A stretch of DNA of 64,000 bases from contig BTPG01000002.1 of the NCBI GenBank assembly GCA_036245525.1, positions 126,102,950 to 126,166,949 on the forward strand, given 5' to 3'. The notes under the pieces are model-generated. The model did no database searches, was not told where the DNA came from, and saw nothing but the letters and a program-made list of their open reading frames with translations. Each line of letters starts with the position of its first letter. The stretch's first letter is position 1. The DNA comes from Semisulcospira habei (Eukaryota > Mollusca > Gastropoda > Semisulcospiridae). Positions 1 to 10,948 of the stretch are shown here, in pieces. The translations under genes and the position numbers were made by a program.

Positions 1-930
1 TGCGTTAGTAAGATTTAGTTCGGTCGTGTAGCGTTGGTTTGGTTCAGTCATGTCGGTTTGGAATTTATTAATATAACCGGTGATTTTCCTATGTAGTTAT
101 TTACCGAGATGGATAACTAAGGAATGTGAGGAGTGTATGCCTAAGTCGTTTACGAAGGTAGTACTTGGTTGTGTTAAGTATAATCTTTTCTTATATACGA
201 ACCAATGTATGGCGCGTGCGTCATGTTATTGTCTGTTTCAGTGTAGTGACTGAGTTATAGTGTGTTGCGAATTTTGTCTGTTTTATGAAGCACATGTGTG
301 TGAATGAACGTGTAAATTTATTTGTATCAGCCAGGTTACGTAATGTACCTCATATCTTCCAACGTGTGTGTGTTAAGCAAGTGTTATGATATTAGAACTT
401 TATTGTACAGAGTTCTTGTTCGGAGCGACTGACGTGACGCCAAGTCAACAGAGGCTGCCGCTAGAAGAACGTGTCGTGAGGACATTCACCGCTCGGGGAG
501 CGAGAGACTTGGTGCCACTAAGACATCAAAGTCAACAGAGGCTGCGCTAGAGGAGCGAGTCGAGAGGACGTCCACAGTTCGGGGAATGTGGGACTGCTTC
601 AGGGATCGCGTGACGAAGAAACTACACGCCTAGACTTGAAGAAACGTGCGAACGATACAGAGCGATAACAGCAGTGAACAGGTTGGATAATGAGGACTTG
701 TACCTAACCTGGCTTTTACTATATTGTGTGGGAATGTGAGGGTGATGCGATAGTGTTGAGAATTGTGTATCTTGTAAAGAGTATTTTTGAGTTCACGTTT
801 TGTTAGTTTAGTAAACGGGGTCACAGAGAAAAAAAAAATGTTTTGCGTTTATACTGCACGAATGCGTCCGACTGAGTTAATGTTGTTGTGTATGTGCCCG
901 TTGCGTTTGTGAGTCTGTGCGTGCGACCGG
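1..930. other. Left-end sequence without a recognised gene
   Basis: I see no convincing coding region on either strand. The only structure is an imperfect direct repeat: about 60 bases at 440-498 (starting near AAGTCAACAGAGGCTG) recur at 529-590. Poly-A at 829-837 precedes the start of the first duplicated block near 945. Confidence 0.5.
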
Positions 931-1036
931 TTGTCTGCGTACGTTACACCATGTATGATGCCACTTATAGGCAGAACGGTAGTTGATCTTTATATGACCT
1001 CTTTCAACGTAGAGGGCAGTTTAAATACCCCCCCCC

Positions 1037-1039
<3 letters not shown>

Positions 1040-1107
<68 letters not shown>
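1040..1107. repeat. (CA)n microsatellite
   Basis: A pure CA run follows a poly-C tract. Open frames through it (His/Thr on plus, Cys/Val on minus) are low-complexity artefacts. Confidence 0.95.
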
Positions 1108-1109
<2 letters not shown>

Positions 1110-1687
1110 TAGGACAAAACATAGTTGTGAATGCAAAGTGACTTGGTGTCTTTTGAATGACTTTTTCTGAAGGGCACAATGGCAGAGGGTCAGTGAAACT
1201 GTCCTGAAGCACGATGCACGTGGACCTTGAGACCACTACTGTTCTTGAATCCGTGTAATAGCCTAGGCCCCCATTCTTTTCAATAAGAACGTTTACAAAC
1301 ATCTGGAATAAAATGCCTCAACACCGAGCAAAATCACACCAGATACTGGTAGCTTTAGAGGCTCCTGCTCTGGTCTAGTAATAGACTTGTTACAGTTATG
1401 AATGCAATACAGCGTACGAGATAAAGAGTGTACTGCCTCGTTGCTGATAATCTCATTGTGTCCCAGGTACGAAATACCCACAATTTGGCGTTGTCCGCCG
1501 AGGACTTGTTCCATTTTGTGTCCTGGTAAATCAAAGTAGCACAGTTGCAGTGCGCCTGAATTGATCAGTGTTCAGGTCGTACTCCATAGGCAATAGATTT
1601 CCCTGTCTCACATAACCCGCCCGTCAGGGCTGTCCATTATCACTTCGGTGCCGTGGACGTTAAACCCCGAACTAACCAACCATCATC

Positions 1688-2190
1688 GTGGACCATTGTT
1701 TGCTTCCACTTGGAACACGCAAGGACAATCCATCAGACTACCAGCAAAAAGTCCTCGGGCCGCAGCAGGAATGTGCACGACTGTGTGCGCGAATGTGGAC
1801 TGACGTCTGCCCGAAGACCTTTTGCTACAGAGTGCAACAACACCGTGAACAACACGAAGATTTACAATAGAAACAAGAACACCGAGAAGTACAACAGCGG
1901 CAATTGACCACTTACTTGCCAACGTACGTACATTTTGTCTCTGAAATCTGTGTTGACTGAACGACCAAAAGCCACAACGGTCCACAGAACATGGACACAA
2001 AGCGGTCTCAGCTAGAGGCATAGATCCTCAGGAGCCCCCGCAATTGCGGGGGCTCATGAGGCTGTATACCTCTTGCAGTAGTGTGGTGTCCATTTTGTCG
2101 GCATTTAAGGTGTTAAACAACACCGAGAACAGCAGCAGCTGCAGCAACAATAACAGCACAATCACAACAACGGTCAGCACTCGTACCTTA
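1688..2190 (-). other. Conserved tail block downstream of gene copy 1
   Basis: This block lies directly downstream of the stop codon of the coiled-coil gene copy and is repeated after copies 2, 4 and 5 (16336-16833, 30310-30649, 42110-42374). On minus it is rich in GTT/CTT codons, giving Val/Leu-rich hydrophobic frames, and it ends in a segment that reads LRPEDF in the copy 4 version. In copies 1 and 2 the frame is not maintained and hairpin E lies inside. It could be a 3' UTR, a degenerate second gene or non-coding repeat. I cannot decide, and I name no function. Confidence 0.4.
2014..2074. repeat. Hairpin repeat E1
   Basis: Near-palindrome with arms GAGGCATAGATCCTC and GAGGCTGTATACCTC around the centre CCCCCGCAATTGCGGGGG. 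The same hairpin occurs at 16658, 21223, 27477, 29362, 41166, 41852 and 52778, with shorter variants at 31934 and 32521. Confidence 0.85.
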
Positions 2191-2956
2191 CTAATCAAGC
2201 CGTGGAATGTGTTTAAATTTTTCTTTGAGGCATCGGGTGATGAAAGTGAGCCCCATTCGGATGGGGTTCATATTTTCAAGTCCAGACAGCCTCTCGTTCA
2301 AACGCGCCATCATCTGGGGGTGCTGCTGCATCATGAATCCCATGTTTGCCACGGCGTCCCTGTTCATAACAGAAATCAGAATAATCTGTTGCCGATAAAG
2401 GTGCTGGATAACAGTTAGTTGCGTGTGTTTTTGCAGTGTTCCCGAGAATGCAGAGCTCGGTGTTTGAGACGCCCAGACATGGCGATCTGACGCAGAGAAA
2501 TGTTGAAAGTGAGTTTATCTGACGCATGTTTTAGGATATTTGGGTCACTAGCATAATTATGTCAAAACGTTGTGAAGTGAAAGTAGTAGTTGTGACTCTC
2601 ACAAGTTTCAGCGGAGAGGCTAAGTCAGAAAAAGCATCGACCAATCTTGAGAGAAGACATTTTGGCTGTTGTGAACTTGTGTAATTGAAGGTCAATGGAG
2701 TGTTGTTTGACCGTACGGTCAGTGTCATCCTGTGTTCTCTTCACAGACGCCAGTTCGGCCTGTAGTGTGCCGCAGTGTGCTGTTTTACTGCGAAGTCCAT
2801 GTTTTCTGCTGTCATCTTTTGAAATTTCAGATTTCAATTTAGAGATCTGTTGGTGGTTGAGTCGAGTGTGTCAGTGAGGGAATGATTTTTCATTGGCCGG
2901 CTGGTAAGCGATCAAGACAGTCGCAAGTGCAAGAATCCAAACAGAAGCACTCGACA
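2191..2956 (-). pseudogene. Coiled-coil membrane protein gene, copy 1 (broken)
   Basis: First of five copies of a small two-exon family of unknown function. Exon 1 would start at the ATG at 2956, at the same place as copy 2. Its membrane/coiled-coil part is disrupted: only the last ~45 residues (LQAELASVKRTQDDTDRTVK onward) are readable in the expected frame. The splice donor that reads AG/GTATG in the other copies reads AAGATTGG here (near 2645), so it is lost. Exon 2 (2359 down to 2191, 169 nt) is intact: after the AACAG acceptor it encodes RDAVANMGFMMQQHPQMMAR, then LSGLENMNPI, and ends IPRLD-stop. I infer a decayed copy, because a good exon 2 alone cannot rescue the lost donor. The alternative is an assembly error in exon 1. 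Confidence 0.65.
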
Positions 2957-3518
2957 TGTGTGCTGACAAGTTTGAGTGTTGAAACAGGCCATCTACATAG
3001 TATGAGATTGAGACTGGCCTAGAGCTTCTCACACACATCTAACAGCACGATTCAGAGAACTCAGTTTATCGTCTCGCTACCGTCTTTTGTTGTCGGGTTT
3101 CTTAGAATTGATATCTCATTCTCGTGCCGTTTCGACTTTACCCAAGATGCCCTGGCACGCGTTGTACAGTCGCGAACGCTCGAGGCGCTTGAGTGCTCGA
3201 ACAAAAGCGATGCGTTTTATCAAGGTCTATTATAAGTATGCGAAAAAGTCGACGCATAGTGACGCAGGCGACGCGCGTTTGAACAGATATTTTCCATGTG
3301 TCTATTTTAAGACAGGGTGTCGAGAGCACACTGGTACACCTATTGACAATAGTACTGCACGCGCCAGATACACAGACATCTTTTGCATAATACAATGTTC
3401 GTCTTCTGATGTATTGGCATGTTCACGTCATGTTATGTTCTAAGCATGCAATGTTGAAAGAATACTTTTGTTGTACAGTGCAGGATTTTGCGTGGAGTGA
3501 TGTATGTGTGTGTGTGTT

Positions 3519-3558
3519 TTAACGCCGAGCATGCGACTAAAGCCATCTCACGGCGGCA
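3519..3558 (-). repeat. Short SINE/LINE 3'-end fragment (GGCGTTAAA type)
   Basis: Reverse-oriented copy of a short repeat containing AACGCCGAGCATGCGACT and CCATCTCACGGCGG. Related copies lie at 18329-18372, 42375-42407 plus 43609-43627, and 58900-58962. On the other strand the unit reads CCGCCGTGAGAT ... GGCGTTAAACC and ends in an AACTAACT-type tail, which is what a retroposon 3' end looks like. Confidence 0.6.
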
Positions 3559-3896
3559 TGTGTGAGCAAGGGGGGCGGGTGTGCAAATGGTTGCATCAGA
3601 TGACAAAATCAAAGGGTACGATTTTCTCTTTTTTTTGTGCATCTTCACCGATGTAACAAAGCAAACAAATGTCCAGCTCAAGGCCGTCGCAAGATTATCA
3701 GACAGAAGAATCGTTACCGTCCACGTACACCGATTTAACACGTCGTTCCTCTTCGTCTTCGATATTTTTTTCAGACCAACTCAAGCAGCACTGAACGACC
3801 GCATTTGTCGCCATGTTGCTAATTACTGTCTAATGACATCACTTAGCTTAGTGTCGGGAATTTCTACACAATCTTCGCATCATGCCGGCCTGATTT

Positions 3897-3980
3897 AAAA
3901 TAATAAATAATAATAAAGAGCATTTATATCGCGCGGAATCCCCATAAGCAGTGGGCTCTAAGCGCGTTACAAAAAAATGT
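3897..3980 (-). repeat. SINE-like 3' end with (ATT)n tail
   Basis: Read on minus, the sequence ends CGCGATATAAATGCTC followed by TTATTATTATTTATTA. This architecture (GCGC ... ATATAAATGC plus ATT repeats) is typical of SINE/LINE 3' ends in aquatic invertebrates. Similar tails occur at 22880-22970, 23374-23620 and 33513-33802. Confidence 0.6.
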
Positions 3981-4088
3981 ATATACATGCAGAATCTCAC
4001 TACCTTTAAAAAAGTTTAATCTACGCACACACATAACAAAACAAAACCATTCACAATCACAAGTTAAACAGATTTTGATCATGCCGAT

Positions 4089-4410
4089 GCGCCACCACGA
4101 TGGTGCTACGCGGTCAACAGAGGGAAGACCTAAGATCAAGGCCACCACGATGGTGCTAAACGGTCAGCAAAAGAAGGACCTATGATCTAAGCCACCATGA
4201 TGATGCTACAAAGTCAACAGAAGGAGGACCCAAGATCAGCACAACCGCGATGGCGCTACAAATAGATGACCTGTGATCGTCTGAGCCACCAAATGGTCAA
4301 TACACTAAGGATGTAAAGTGAAGCCACCAAGATGGTCCTACACGGTCAACAAAAGGAGGACCGAGGTAATAAATGCCACCATGATGGTACTAGGTGAGGC
4401 ATCATAAGCC
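4089..4410. repeat. Imperfect tandem repeat, ~50-bp period
   Basis: About six diverged units each begin GCCACCA(C/T)GATGGTGCTA and continue with CGGTCAACA, AGGAGGACC and AAGATCA. Units start near 4091, 4140, 4190, 4240, 4284 and 4322, with a partial one near 4374. No reading frame is conserved, so it looks like a minisatellite. Confidence 0.8.
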
Positions 4411-4540
4411 ACAGAAATATGTATGCAGACCAGCCCATTATCACACACAATGTGTTCTTAGAAGTCTGCGTACTTGTTTTTTTACGTCACTACGGAACCT
4501 TCAAGCTAGGGCGATCCAATATTACCCGTCGACTAAAGTG

Positions 4541-4595
4541 TTACTTATAATAATAGACCTATGGTATCTATAGACGCATGTCTATTACTATAAGT
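4541..4595. repeat. Short imperfect palindrome
   Basis: ACTTATAATAATAGAC and GTCTATTACTATAAGT form a stem of about 16 bp around a 20-base loop. A diverged copy of the surrounding sequence occurs at 7690-7770 without a clear stem. Confidence 0.5.
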
Positions 4596-4800
4596 ATGCG
4601 ACGGTCATATTGTCAAAACAAACGCACGAACTAAATGCACAGAAATCGCGTACGTAATAACATGTTTGTCTTATGGCGTATTGGCATTTTGACGCTATGT
4701 AATTTTATAAGCGTGACATTTTGGAGTAGTGCTTTTGTTATACAGTGCAGGATTTTGCGTGATCTGTGTGTAAGGAGAGGTAGGGGCATTTGGGAGGGCG

Positions 4801-4892
4801 CGGGGGGGGGGGGGGGGGGGGGGGGGGAGAGAGAAAACGAGAGAGAGAGAGAGAGAGGGAGGGAGTGAGAGAGAGTGAGAGAGAAATGAAAT
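4801..4892. repeat. Poly-G run and (GA)n microsatellite
   Basis: About 26 G residues, then GA repeats, directly before a LINE 3' tail that reads (ATTTC)n on minus. Confidence 0.9.
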
Positions 4893-5612
4893 GAAATGAA
4901 ATGAAACTTTATTTCTCAACGGATAAAGTAATTAGCACGTGTGCCATTTTTCATACTTGCCGTTGCTACTCTACAGACACAGGATAATAATTGTAATACT
5001 AATAGTACCAAATTACACAAAGAAAAATTAGAAAACATTAAACATGAAGAGACATTAAACAAAATTCATTCATTCATTCGGTCATACAAAAAACAAACGA
5101 AAAATAAAAAGTACACGCAACGCGCGCACACTGACACATACACGCTCGCGCGCACACACAGACACGCGCTAATGATAACTTGACCTATATACGAAGCAAA
5201 TCATTTGGATCATAGTGAAAACTCACTTCAGACAGCAAAATTATTTGGATTATAATAGAAAGTTGAATTATGTAATTAGGCGATTATTATTAGTATGCAC
5301 AAACCATACGGCAGCATGCACTGATTATACGATAAGCACATGTTTGATACGAATACTTGTGGTAGATTATGTATCAGCAGACAAGTACTTGAGGAGGCAT
5401 TCCTTGAAAGAGGAGAGGGAGCTAGCGTGTGTTACACATGTTGGCAGTGTGTTCCAGAAAGATGCGCCTGAGAAAGATACACTGGTTTTAAATAGATCTA
5501 TCCTGGGGCGAGGTGTAATAAAGTTTCGTCTTGAAGTAGAATAACCTGAACTTGCCTTGGTAAAGAGCTTACAAAGATATTTTGGGTGAATCTCATTCCA
5601 GATTTTAAACAT
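4883..5612 (-). mobile_element. LINE 3' fragment a (RT C-terminal end plus 3' UTR)
   Basis: On minus, 5612-5367 encodes a fragment with PRPRIDLFKTS, FSGASFWNTLPTC and SLSSFKECLLKYL. This matches the C-terminal tail found after the reverse transcriptase in many CR1/Jockey-type non-LTR retrotransposons (recalled family pattern). About 450 bp of AT-rich 3' UTR follows. The element ends AATAAAGTTTCATTTCATTTC, a polyadenylation-like signal plus a short tandem tail, as these retrotransposons do. The 5' part (endonuclease and RT core) is missing, so this is a 5'-truncated dead copy. A sister fragment lies at 5733-6440. Confidence 0.75.
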
Positions 5613-5619
5613 ACACCCT

Positions 5620-6440
<821 letters not shown>

Positions 6441-6451
6441 TTTTTAATATA

Positions 6452-6468
6452 CTCGGGAGAGAGGGAGG

Positions 6469-6560
<92 letters not shown>
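6452..6560. repeat. (GA)n microsatellite
   Basis: About 110 bp of GA, then GAT repeats (6561-6580) that are the tail of a third LINE end. Confidence 0.95.
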
Positions 6561-6564
<4 letters not shown>

Positions 6565-6630
6565 GATGATGATGATGATGAATCTTTATTTATTCAGGAT
6601 AAAGCTATTAGGCAACTCAATGCCTAGAAG
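6561..6630 (-). mobile_element. LINE 3' end fragment c
   Basis: On minus the sequence runs TTTATCCTGAATAAATAAAG then ATTCATCATCATC, again a polyadenylation-like signal with a short tandem tail. No coding part is recognised. It is the third LINE end in this 2-kb stretch next to a GA run. Confidence 0.55.
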
Positions 6631-6639
6631 TACCCAACG

Positions 6640-6845
6640 GAGAAAGAAACACGCTTAGAAAAGACGGATACAACACAATTTATTAATATTTCGGGTAAAT
6701 ACCCTTCAGTTGCCACATTCCTTCTGCCAATGAAGATAAGTAGCGGCCAATCTCTCTGTTTGTTTGTTTGTCTATTTTGACAAAGGGTATTTACCCGAAA
6801 TATTAATAAATTGTGTTGTACCCGTCTTTTCTAAGCGTGTTTTTT
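6640..6845. repeat. Inverted repeat (family F) with ~60-bp arms
   Basis: ACACGCTTAGAAAAGACGG and the following CACAATTTATTAATATTTCG at about 6650-6706 recur in reverse complement at 6783-6842. The spacer of about 75 bases contains TGTTTGTTTGTTTG. Related ends (TTTCTAAGCGTG followed by TTTCTTTCTT) occur at 12580 and 45015. This looks like a fold-back DNA element. Confidence 0.75.
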
Positions 6846-7258
6846 TTTCAAGTTCTCCGTTGGGTACTTCTTTGCATATTACACGCTTGGCAGTCACCTT
6901 TTTGGTCTGGATAACTCAATGCCTGTCTTACAAGCTGTCCTGTAAACAAACAACTTAACAGGAAAATAAACAGAGCATGCAAATAATAACAATAATAATA
7001 ATAATAAGAAGAAGAAGAAGAGGAGGAAGAAAAACTACGGGAAAAAACACAATAGGTGAATTAATGAAAGGGAAAAAAATGGTATTGGAGAATTAGTAAC
7101 TGCCACCAACACAAAAAGCAAGGGAAATAAATGAGTGCATAGCATTAATATTATACTCAGCTAAGACAGTGTCAAAGAGGCAGCAGCATCAAGAGCACAT
7201 AGCGTCACCAACAAAACAAAGGATTATCAGTTTACAAATGTAAGGAGAAAGAGAAAAT

Positions 7259-7261
<3 letters not shown>

Positions 7262-7352
<91 letters not shown>
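7262..7352. repeat. (GA)n microsatellite
   Basis: About 90 bp of GA. Ser/Leu-rich minus-strand frames through it are artefacts. Confidence 0.95.
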
Positions 7353-7379
7353 AAATGGAAGGATGAGATGACGGAATGG

Positions 7380-7770
7380 TAAGGGTACGATTTTCTCTTT
7401 TTGTTTCTGCACTTGCACAGACGGAACAAAGATCCTGCTGAAGGCCGGTCTCATAACTATTAGATAGAAGAGTGGTTACCGTCGTTATCATACAATGGGC
7501 CCGTTGTTTCTCTGCTTCTCGATCTTTTTCGGGAAAAAATAATGTAGCACTGAATGACCGCATTTGTCGCCATGTGGCATTCTATCTGATTACATCATCT
7601 TGCGTATGACCATGACGTGGTGTCGGGGAATTTCTATGCAACATTCAAATGATGCCGGCCTCATATTTTGTCCTATGGATTATGTGTACTTGTTTTATAC
7701 GTCGCTACGAAATCTTCAAGCTAGGGTAATCGAACATTATGAGTCGACTTACAGCATGTTACTACGATAG
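7380..7770. repeat. Diverged copy of 3600-3900 and 4450-4560
   Basis: GGGTACGATTTTCTCTTTTT at 7382, the GACCGCATTTGTCGCCATGT segment near 7556 and TTCAAGCTAGGG near 7714 all match the same order of landmarks at 3615, 3797 and 4500. No coding evidence. Confidence 0.7.
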
Positions 7771-8000
7771 GGATTTTACAGCACGCGAGCGCTATAGCGC
7801 CGCTTTCCAGTGCTTCCTTCGCTCGCAAGTGCCTTCGTCCTAATGAGCAACGGGCGGCAGCTCTCCCCTTGCAACAGTGTTGCACTTTATGTTTCCGGGT
7901 ATCCGGGGAAAATATACTGGGCTCATGGTAGGCCTACAAGAGTGCTGGGAGCGGTGGGAAAATACGTGTCGTAAAAAAGCACGGGGACACTCACAGATGA

Positions 8001-8250
8001 CAGGGGCGGATTTGAGGGGGGTACAGAGGTTGCGGACCCCCCCCCCCCCCACGCGCCAAAATTCTTTAATATGCTATAACAAAGTCCCTTTTTGGGGTGT
8101 TTGGACCTAAACCCTCCCCCCCCCCCCCTTCTGTTGTGTGATATTTTGACGAATGGTGATAGTCTTAACACGCATGCGCCTTCTCTCCACATCGCCCCTC
8201 CCCCCCCCCTCCACCCACTTTGAAGGTCCCAAACAAAAAGTTGTTATAGG
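8001..8250. mobile_element. GGGGCGGATC-type DNA element fragment, G/C-run-rich
   Basis: Begins CAGGGGCGGATTTGAGG. Contains poly-C runs, AATATGCTATAACAAAGTCC and ACTTTGAAGGTCCCAAACAA. The same modules in the same order occur at 47788-48279 and 59295-59632, where both GGCGGATC-type ends are visible. It is non-coding and probably a non-autonomous DNA transposon. Confidence 0.6.
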
Positions 8251-9300
8251 TGATCGATGTCGCAACGATCATCCCATGCCTGTGAACACAGCCAGTAAAA
8301 TCACAGACCAAAAAGTCCGTGTGCTTTTTCCTACTACCGTGTTACAGGAGAGATCGATGTCGCAACGATCATTCTATGCCTGTGTTCACTACTTTCGCGA
8401 ATTTACCCTTGTTCTTTGCGCTCAGTTTACCATACAAACTGACGTTTCTGTTTAATCCCTAAACCTTGACGCACTACAGTAAGAGATGGGTCGACCATGA
8501 TAATTCAAGGGCAGTTCCAGATTAGCTTGGCGCCTGTCGGCGCCAAGCTAATCTGGCACTGCCCTTGCATTATCATGGTCGATTCTTCTCCTGCAACTGG
8601 TGCATAGTCATTAGATGACGCCTCCAAAATTTGGGAGATACGGCCGTCGGGCTGAATGAGTTAATGACTGCAAACTCTGTGCAGGTTTTCAAGCAAGGTC
8701 TCGCTGATCCCAAAACGTTGCAGTTTCAAACAGGAGAGAAACAGTTGCCGCTGCACTGTCTTCTGATTAACTCATTAAGCACTGAGGACGTCATTATATA
8801 CTGTTGGAGGTCTACGTCACAATTCCGGAGAGTTGTTTTAGATGTTTTTCCTCAACAACAACAGACCAAAAACAAACAAACAAAGAAACAAACATTGTGG
8901 GGAGGAGGGCAAGGAACACTCTGGCACCTCCATACGCTTTATTTGAGGGTGGGGGCACCGCCCCACTTAACCCCTCCCACCAACCCCACCCCTCTCTTCA
9001 CTTCCTACGCCACTGTAAATACAAAAAGGCATTGATACTCAATCTCCTGTCAATCCCAATGCGCAAAAGGCCATCGGGCTACAGCCACAGATCCAAGTCG
9101 GACACAGATACTCACGGCCAAGAAAAACTAAAACTTTCTTCACACACAAAAATGGACATTTATTGACATTATAAACCAGAGTGTCCATCGTAAATCACTC
9201 TACTGCGGATTCAGGTGTTAACCCTTTGCCCGTCGGCTGCAAGCCGTAAGATCCAAAATCACATACCAGCACACATGTTGTCCTTAGCAGTTCATTCTTA
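8244..9300. repeat. Second duplicated block, first copy
   Basis: Matches 19745-20740. Shared modules are a tandem dimer of about 110 bp (GATCGATGTCGCAACGATCAT, once near 8251 and once near 8353), CTGATTAACTCATTAAGC, AACAACAACAGACCAAAAAC, CCAATGCGCAAAAGGCC and GTTAACCCTTTGCCCGTCGG. The 19.7-kb copy carries hairpin B1, which is replaced by a deletion here at about 9237. Hairpin MITE A1 lies within this copy. Confidence 0.75.
8452..8664. mobile_element. TTAA MITE A1 with 90-bp hairpin
   Basis: Bounded by TTAA at both ends. The core at 8491-8580 is a near-perfect 90-bp palindrome (CGACCATGATAATTCAAGG ... CATTATCATGGTCG) with the centre GGCGCCTGTCGGCGCC. The right flank CATAGTCATTAGATGACGCC and the end GGGCTGAATGAGTTAA are shared with the other A copies. 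It has no coding capacity, so it is a non-autonomous element. Confidence 0.85.
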
Positions 9301-9380
9301 AACCTGTGGCTGTCAGCTGCGCTTTTGGTCGAGGTAAGTGTGCGCAGGAAGCACCTGGAAGAAACACGCTAGCCGAGAGT

Positions 9381-9454
9381 CATCCCAATGCGCACAAGGT
9401 CATCGGGCCGACGTCGGCCGCCGTTGGCCCGATGACCTTGTGCGCATTGGGATG
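9381..9454. repeat. Hairpin repeat D1
   Basis: Palindrome CATCCCAATGCGCACAAGGT ... ACCTTGTGCGCATTGGGATG with the centre GGCCGACGTCGGCC and a short GCCGTT insert. First complete member of family D. A left half-arm only is present at 9057-9085. Confidence 0.85.
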
Positions 9455-10076
9455 TGGTTAAAGATTAGACATTTTGTCCTGGAAGTTGAAGGTCTTTCTT
9501 TGCGGCAACCCTCTCCCCCTCCCTCCTAAAAACGTTAAATGTACTGTTTCCATAAGTATGTCCACTGGCACAGTTTCGCAGTGGGATTTGTCAATTTTGT
9601 TTTCTGCAAATTTTGATTCCTGACGGTCGCTGCGTTTTGACCTTGACCGGCTGAGCGGAAGTCACCATACATCCGTGTGCCTGTAGGAGGACTAAGCTCA
9701 CTCATGCAACTGATAAAAAAAAAAAAAAAAAAAAAAACAAACAAACGAGTGAGTCTTTTGGTCATGCCTAATCTGTGCCCCGCCTACAGAAAAGTACATG
9801 TAAACTTTGGCCCTACCTCCTCGGGGCCGAACTGTAATGTGGCTTAGTATTGCGGGCGGAGAAAGCAAAGTATCTTTTTCGGTGAAAAAAGGCTGATAAT
9901 GATGTAAAATTGCATAGGGGACGATATACTCCTGCTCACTCGGTATTTACAATATGTTGGCCGCATCATCTTGCTTGCGCCTCCCCTGGGAGTGGCGAGG
10001 TCTGTCTAGGGATGATAGAATACGAACACTCCACTTTCATACTATAATCATTCATTGTCGACGTTCAAACGTATTT

Positions 10077-10294
10077 TACTCATTCAGCCCGACGGCCGCA
10101 TTTCCCAAATTTTGGAGGCGTCACCTAACGACCATGCACCAGTTGCAAGAGATGGATCGACCATGATAATTCAAGGGCAGTGCCATATTAGCTTGGCGCC
10201 AACAGGCGCCAAGCTAATCTGGCACTGCTCTTGAATTATCATGGTCGACCCATCTCCATCTCCTGCTGTAGTGCGTCAGGGCTGAATTGGTTAA
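10077..10294. mobile_element. TTAA MITE A2 (inverted orientation)
   Basis: Hairpin core 10158-10247 (CGACCATGATAATTCAAGG to ATTATCATGGTCG). The right boundary TTAA is at 10291. The left boundary has decayed to TTTA before CTCATTCAGCCCGACG. Relative to A1 the asymmetric flank lies on the left. Confidence 0.8.
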
Positions 10295-10477
10295 AGCACT
10301 CAACAACTTCCAAGGGCTGCCAGTGCACTATATTCCATTCCATTTAAAAAAAAAAAAAATAACCGACCCAAATCGTATTATAATTACTTTTGTTGTTGTT
10401 GTTGTTGTCTTCTATATTTACAAATTTCTGTGAAAATTGTGCACACTATAATAAAGGCAGTAAAGCTGTACTCGTGG

Positions 10478-10777
10478 CTAATTTAATCGGGCGTGTCGTT
10501 CCATGGGGATAACCCAGCTGGCAAGCCACTCCACGAAGGACCAAGCGGGATGAGTTCTCTCGAACCTTGCCAGCCTGTCTAGTTCCTGCTTCAGCCTGTC
10601 CACCAGTTGTTCCATTTGATACCTCATCATGTTCAGTTTGATGTCCAGTTTATCCACCTCACGTTGGAGGGAGTTGATTTCGAAGTGTTGGTGTGCGATA
10701 ATGGCGACAAGCAGTGCTCCGGCGATTGTTACAGTCCAGCTCATTGATGATGATTCATATCCTGCACATGACAACAT
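10478..10777 (-). CDS. Small membrane coiled-coil protein, distant single-exon relative
   Basis: An uninterrupted 99-residue frame. The N-terminus (about residues 13-30, SWTVTIAGALLVAIIAHQ) is a hydrophobic membrane helix. It is followed by charged heptads (NSLQREVDKLDIKLNMM, then QLVDRLKQELDRLARFE) that read as a coiled coil, then a Trp-rich tail (WSFVEWLASWVI). The layout, and the step from helix to HxxxNSL, resemble exon 1 of the five-copy family, where the equivalent reads YQHWKINSL. The length is shorter than the ~165-180 residues of the spliced family, and the tail could correspond to the FITRW part of exon 2. No function is known, and the gene call rests on this similarity and composition. 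It may end at a donor I do not recognise. Confidence 0.5.
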   Translation of the reverse strand: MLSCAGYESSSMSWTVTIAGALLVAIIAHQHFEINSLQREVDKLDIKLNMMRYQMEQLVDRLKQELDRLARFERTHPAWSFVEWLASWVIPMERHARLN

Positions 10778-10866
10778 GGTACTACACTATTCCTGTACTT
10801 TATAATTATGCCCGATGAATTATTAGTCATGCGACTGCAAATCAATCACAAAGCGCTCGTGAACAA

Positions 10867-10948
10867 CCCAATGCACAGAAGGCGATCGGGCTGCCGTTGG
10901 CCCGCGCACAGCTGTGCGCGGGCCAACGTCGGCCCGATGGCCTTCTGG
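10867..10948. repeat. Hairpin repeat D2
   Basis: CCCAATGCACAGAAGGCGAT ... GATGGCCTTCTGG with the centre CGCGCACAGCTGTGCGCG. This centre contains the sequence type later expanded in the 45.4-46.2 kb array. Confidence 0.8.

Larger units (their letters stand above)
945..3900. repeat. Segmental duplication block, first copy
   Basis: Most of this block is repeated at about 14963-18530 in the same orientation. Matching landmarks are the GATCTTTATATGACCTCT segment (987 and 14988), the AGAGGGTCAGTGA segment (about 1185 and 15183), the tail and gene copy (1.7-2.9 kb and 16.3-17.7 kb), and the CGAACGCTCGAGGCGCTTGA segment (3174 and 17901). The offset grows from about 14.0 to 14.6 kb because repeats were inserted between landmarks. 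The last part (about 3600-3900) also matches 7380-7680 and 18418-18530, so this material has been copied more than once. Confidence 0.8.
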
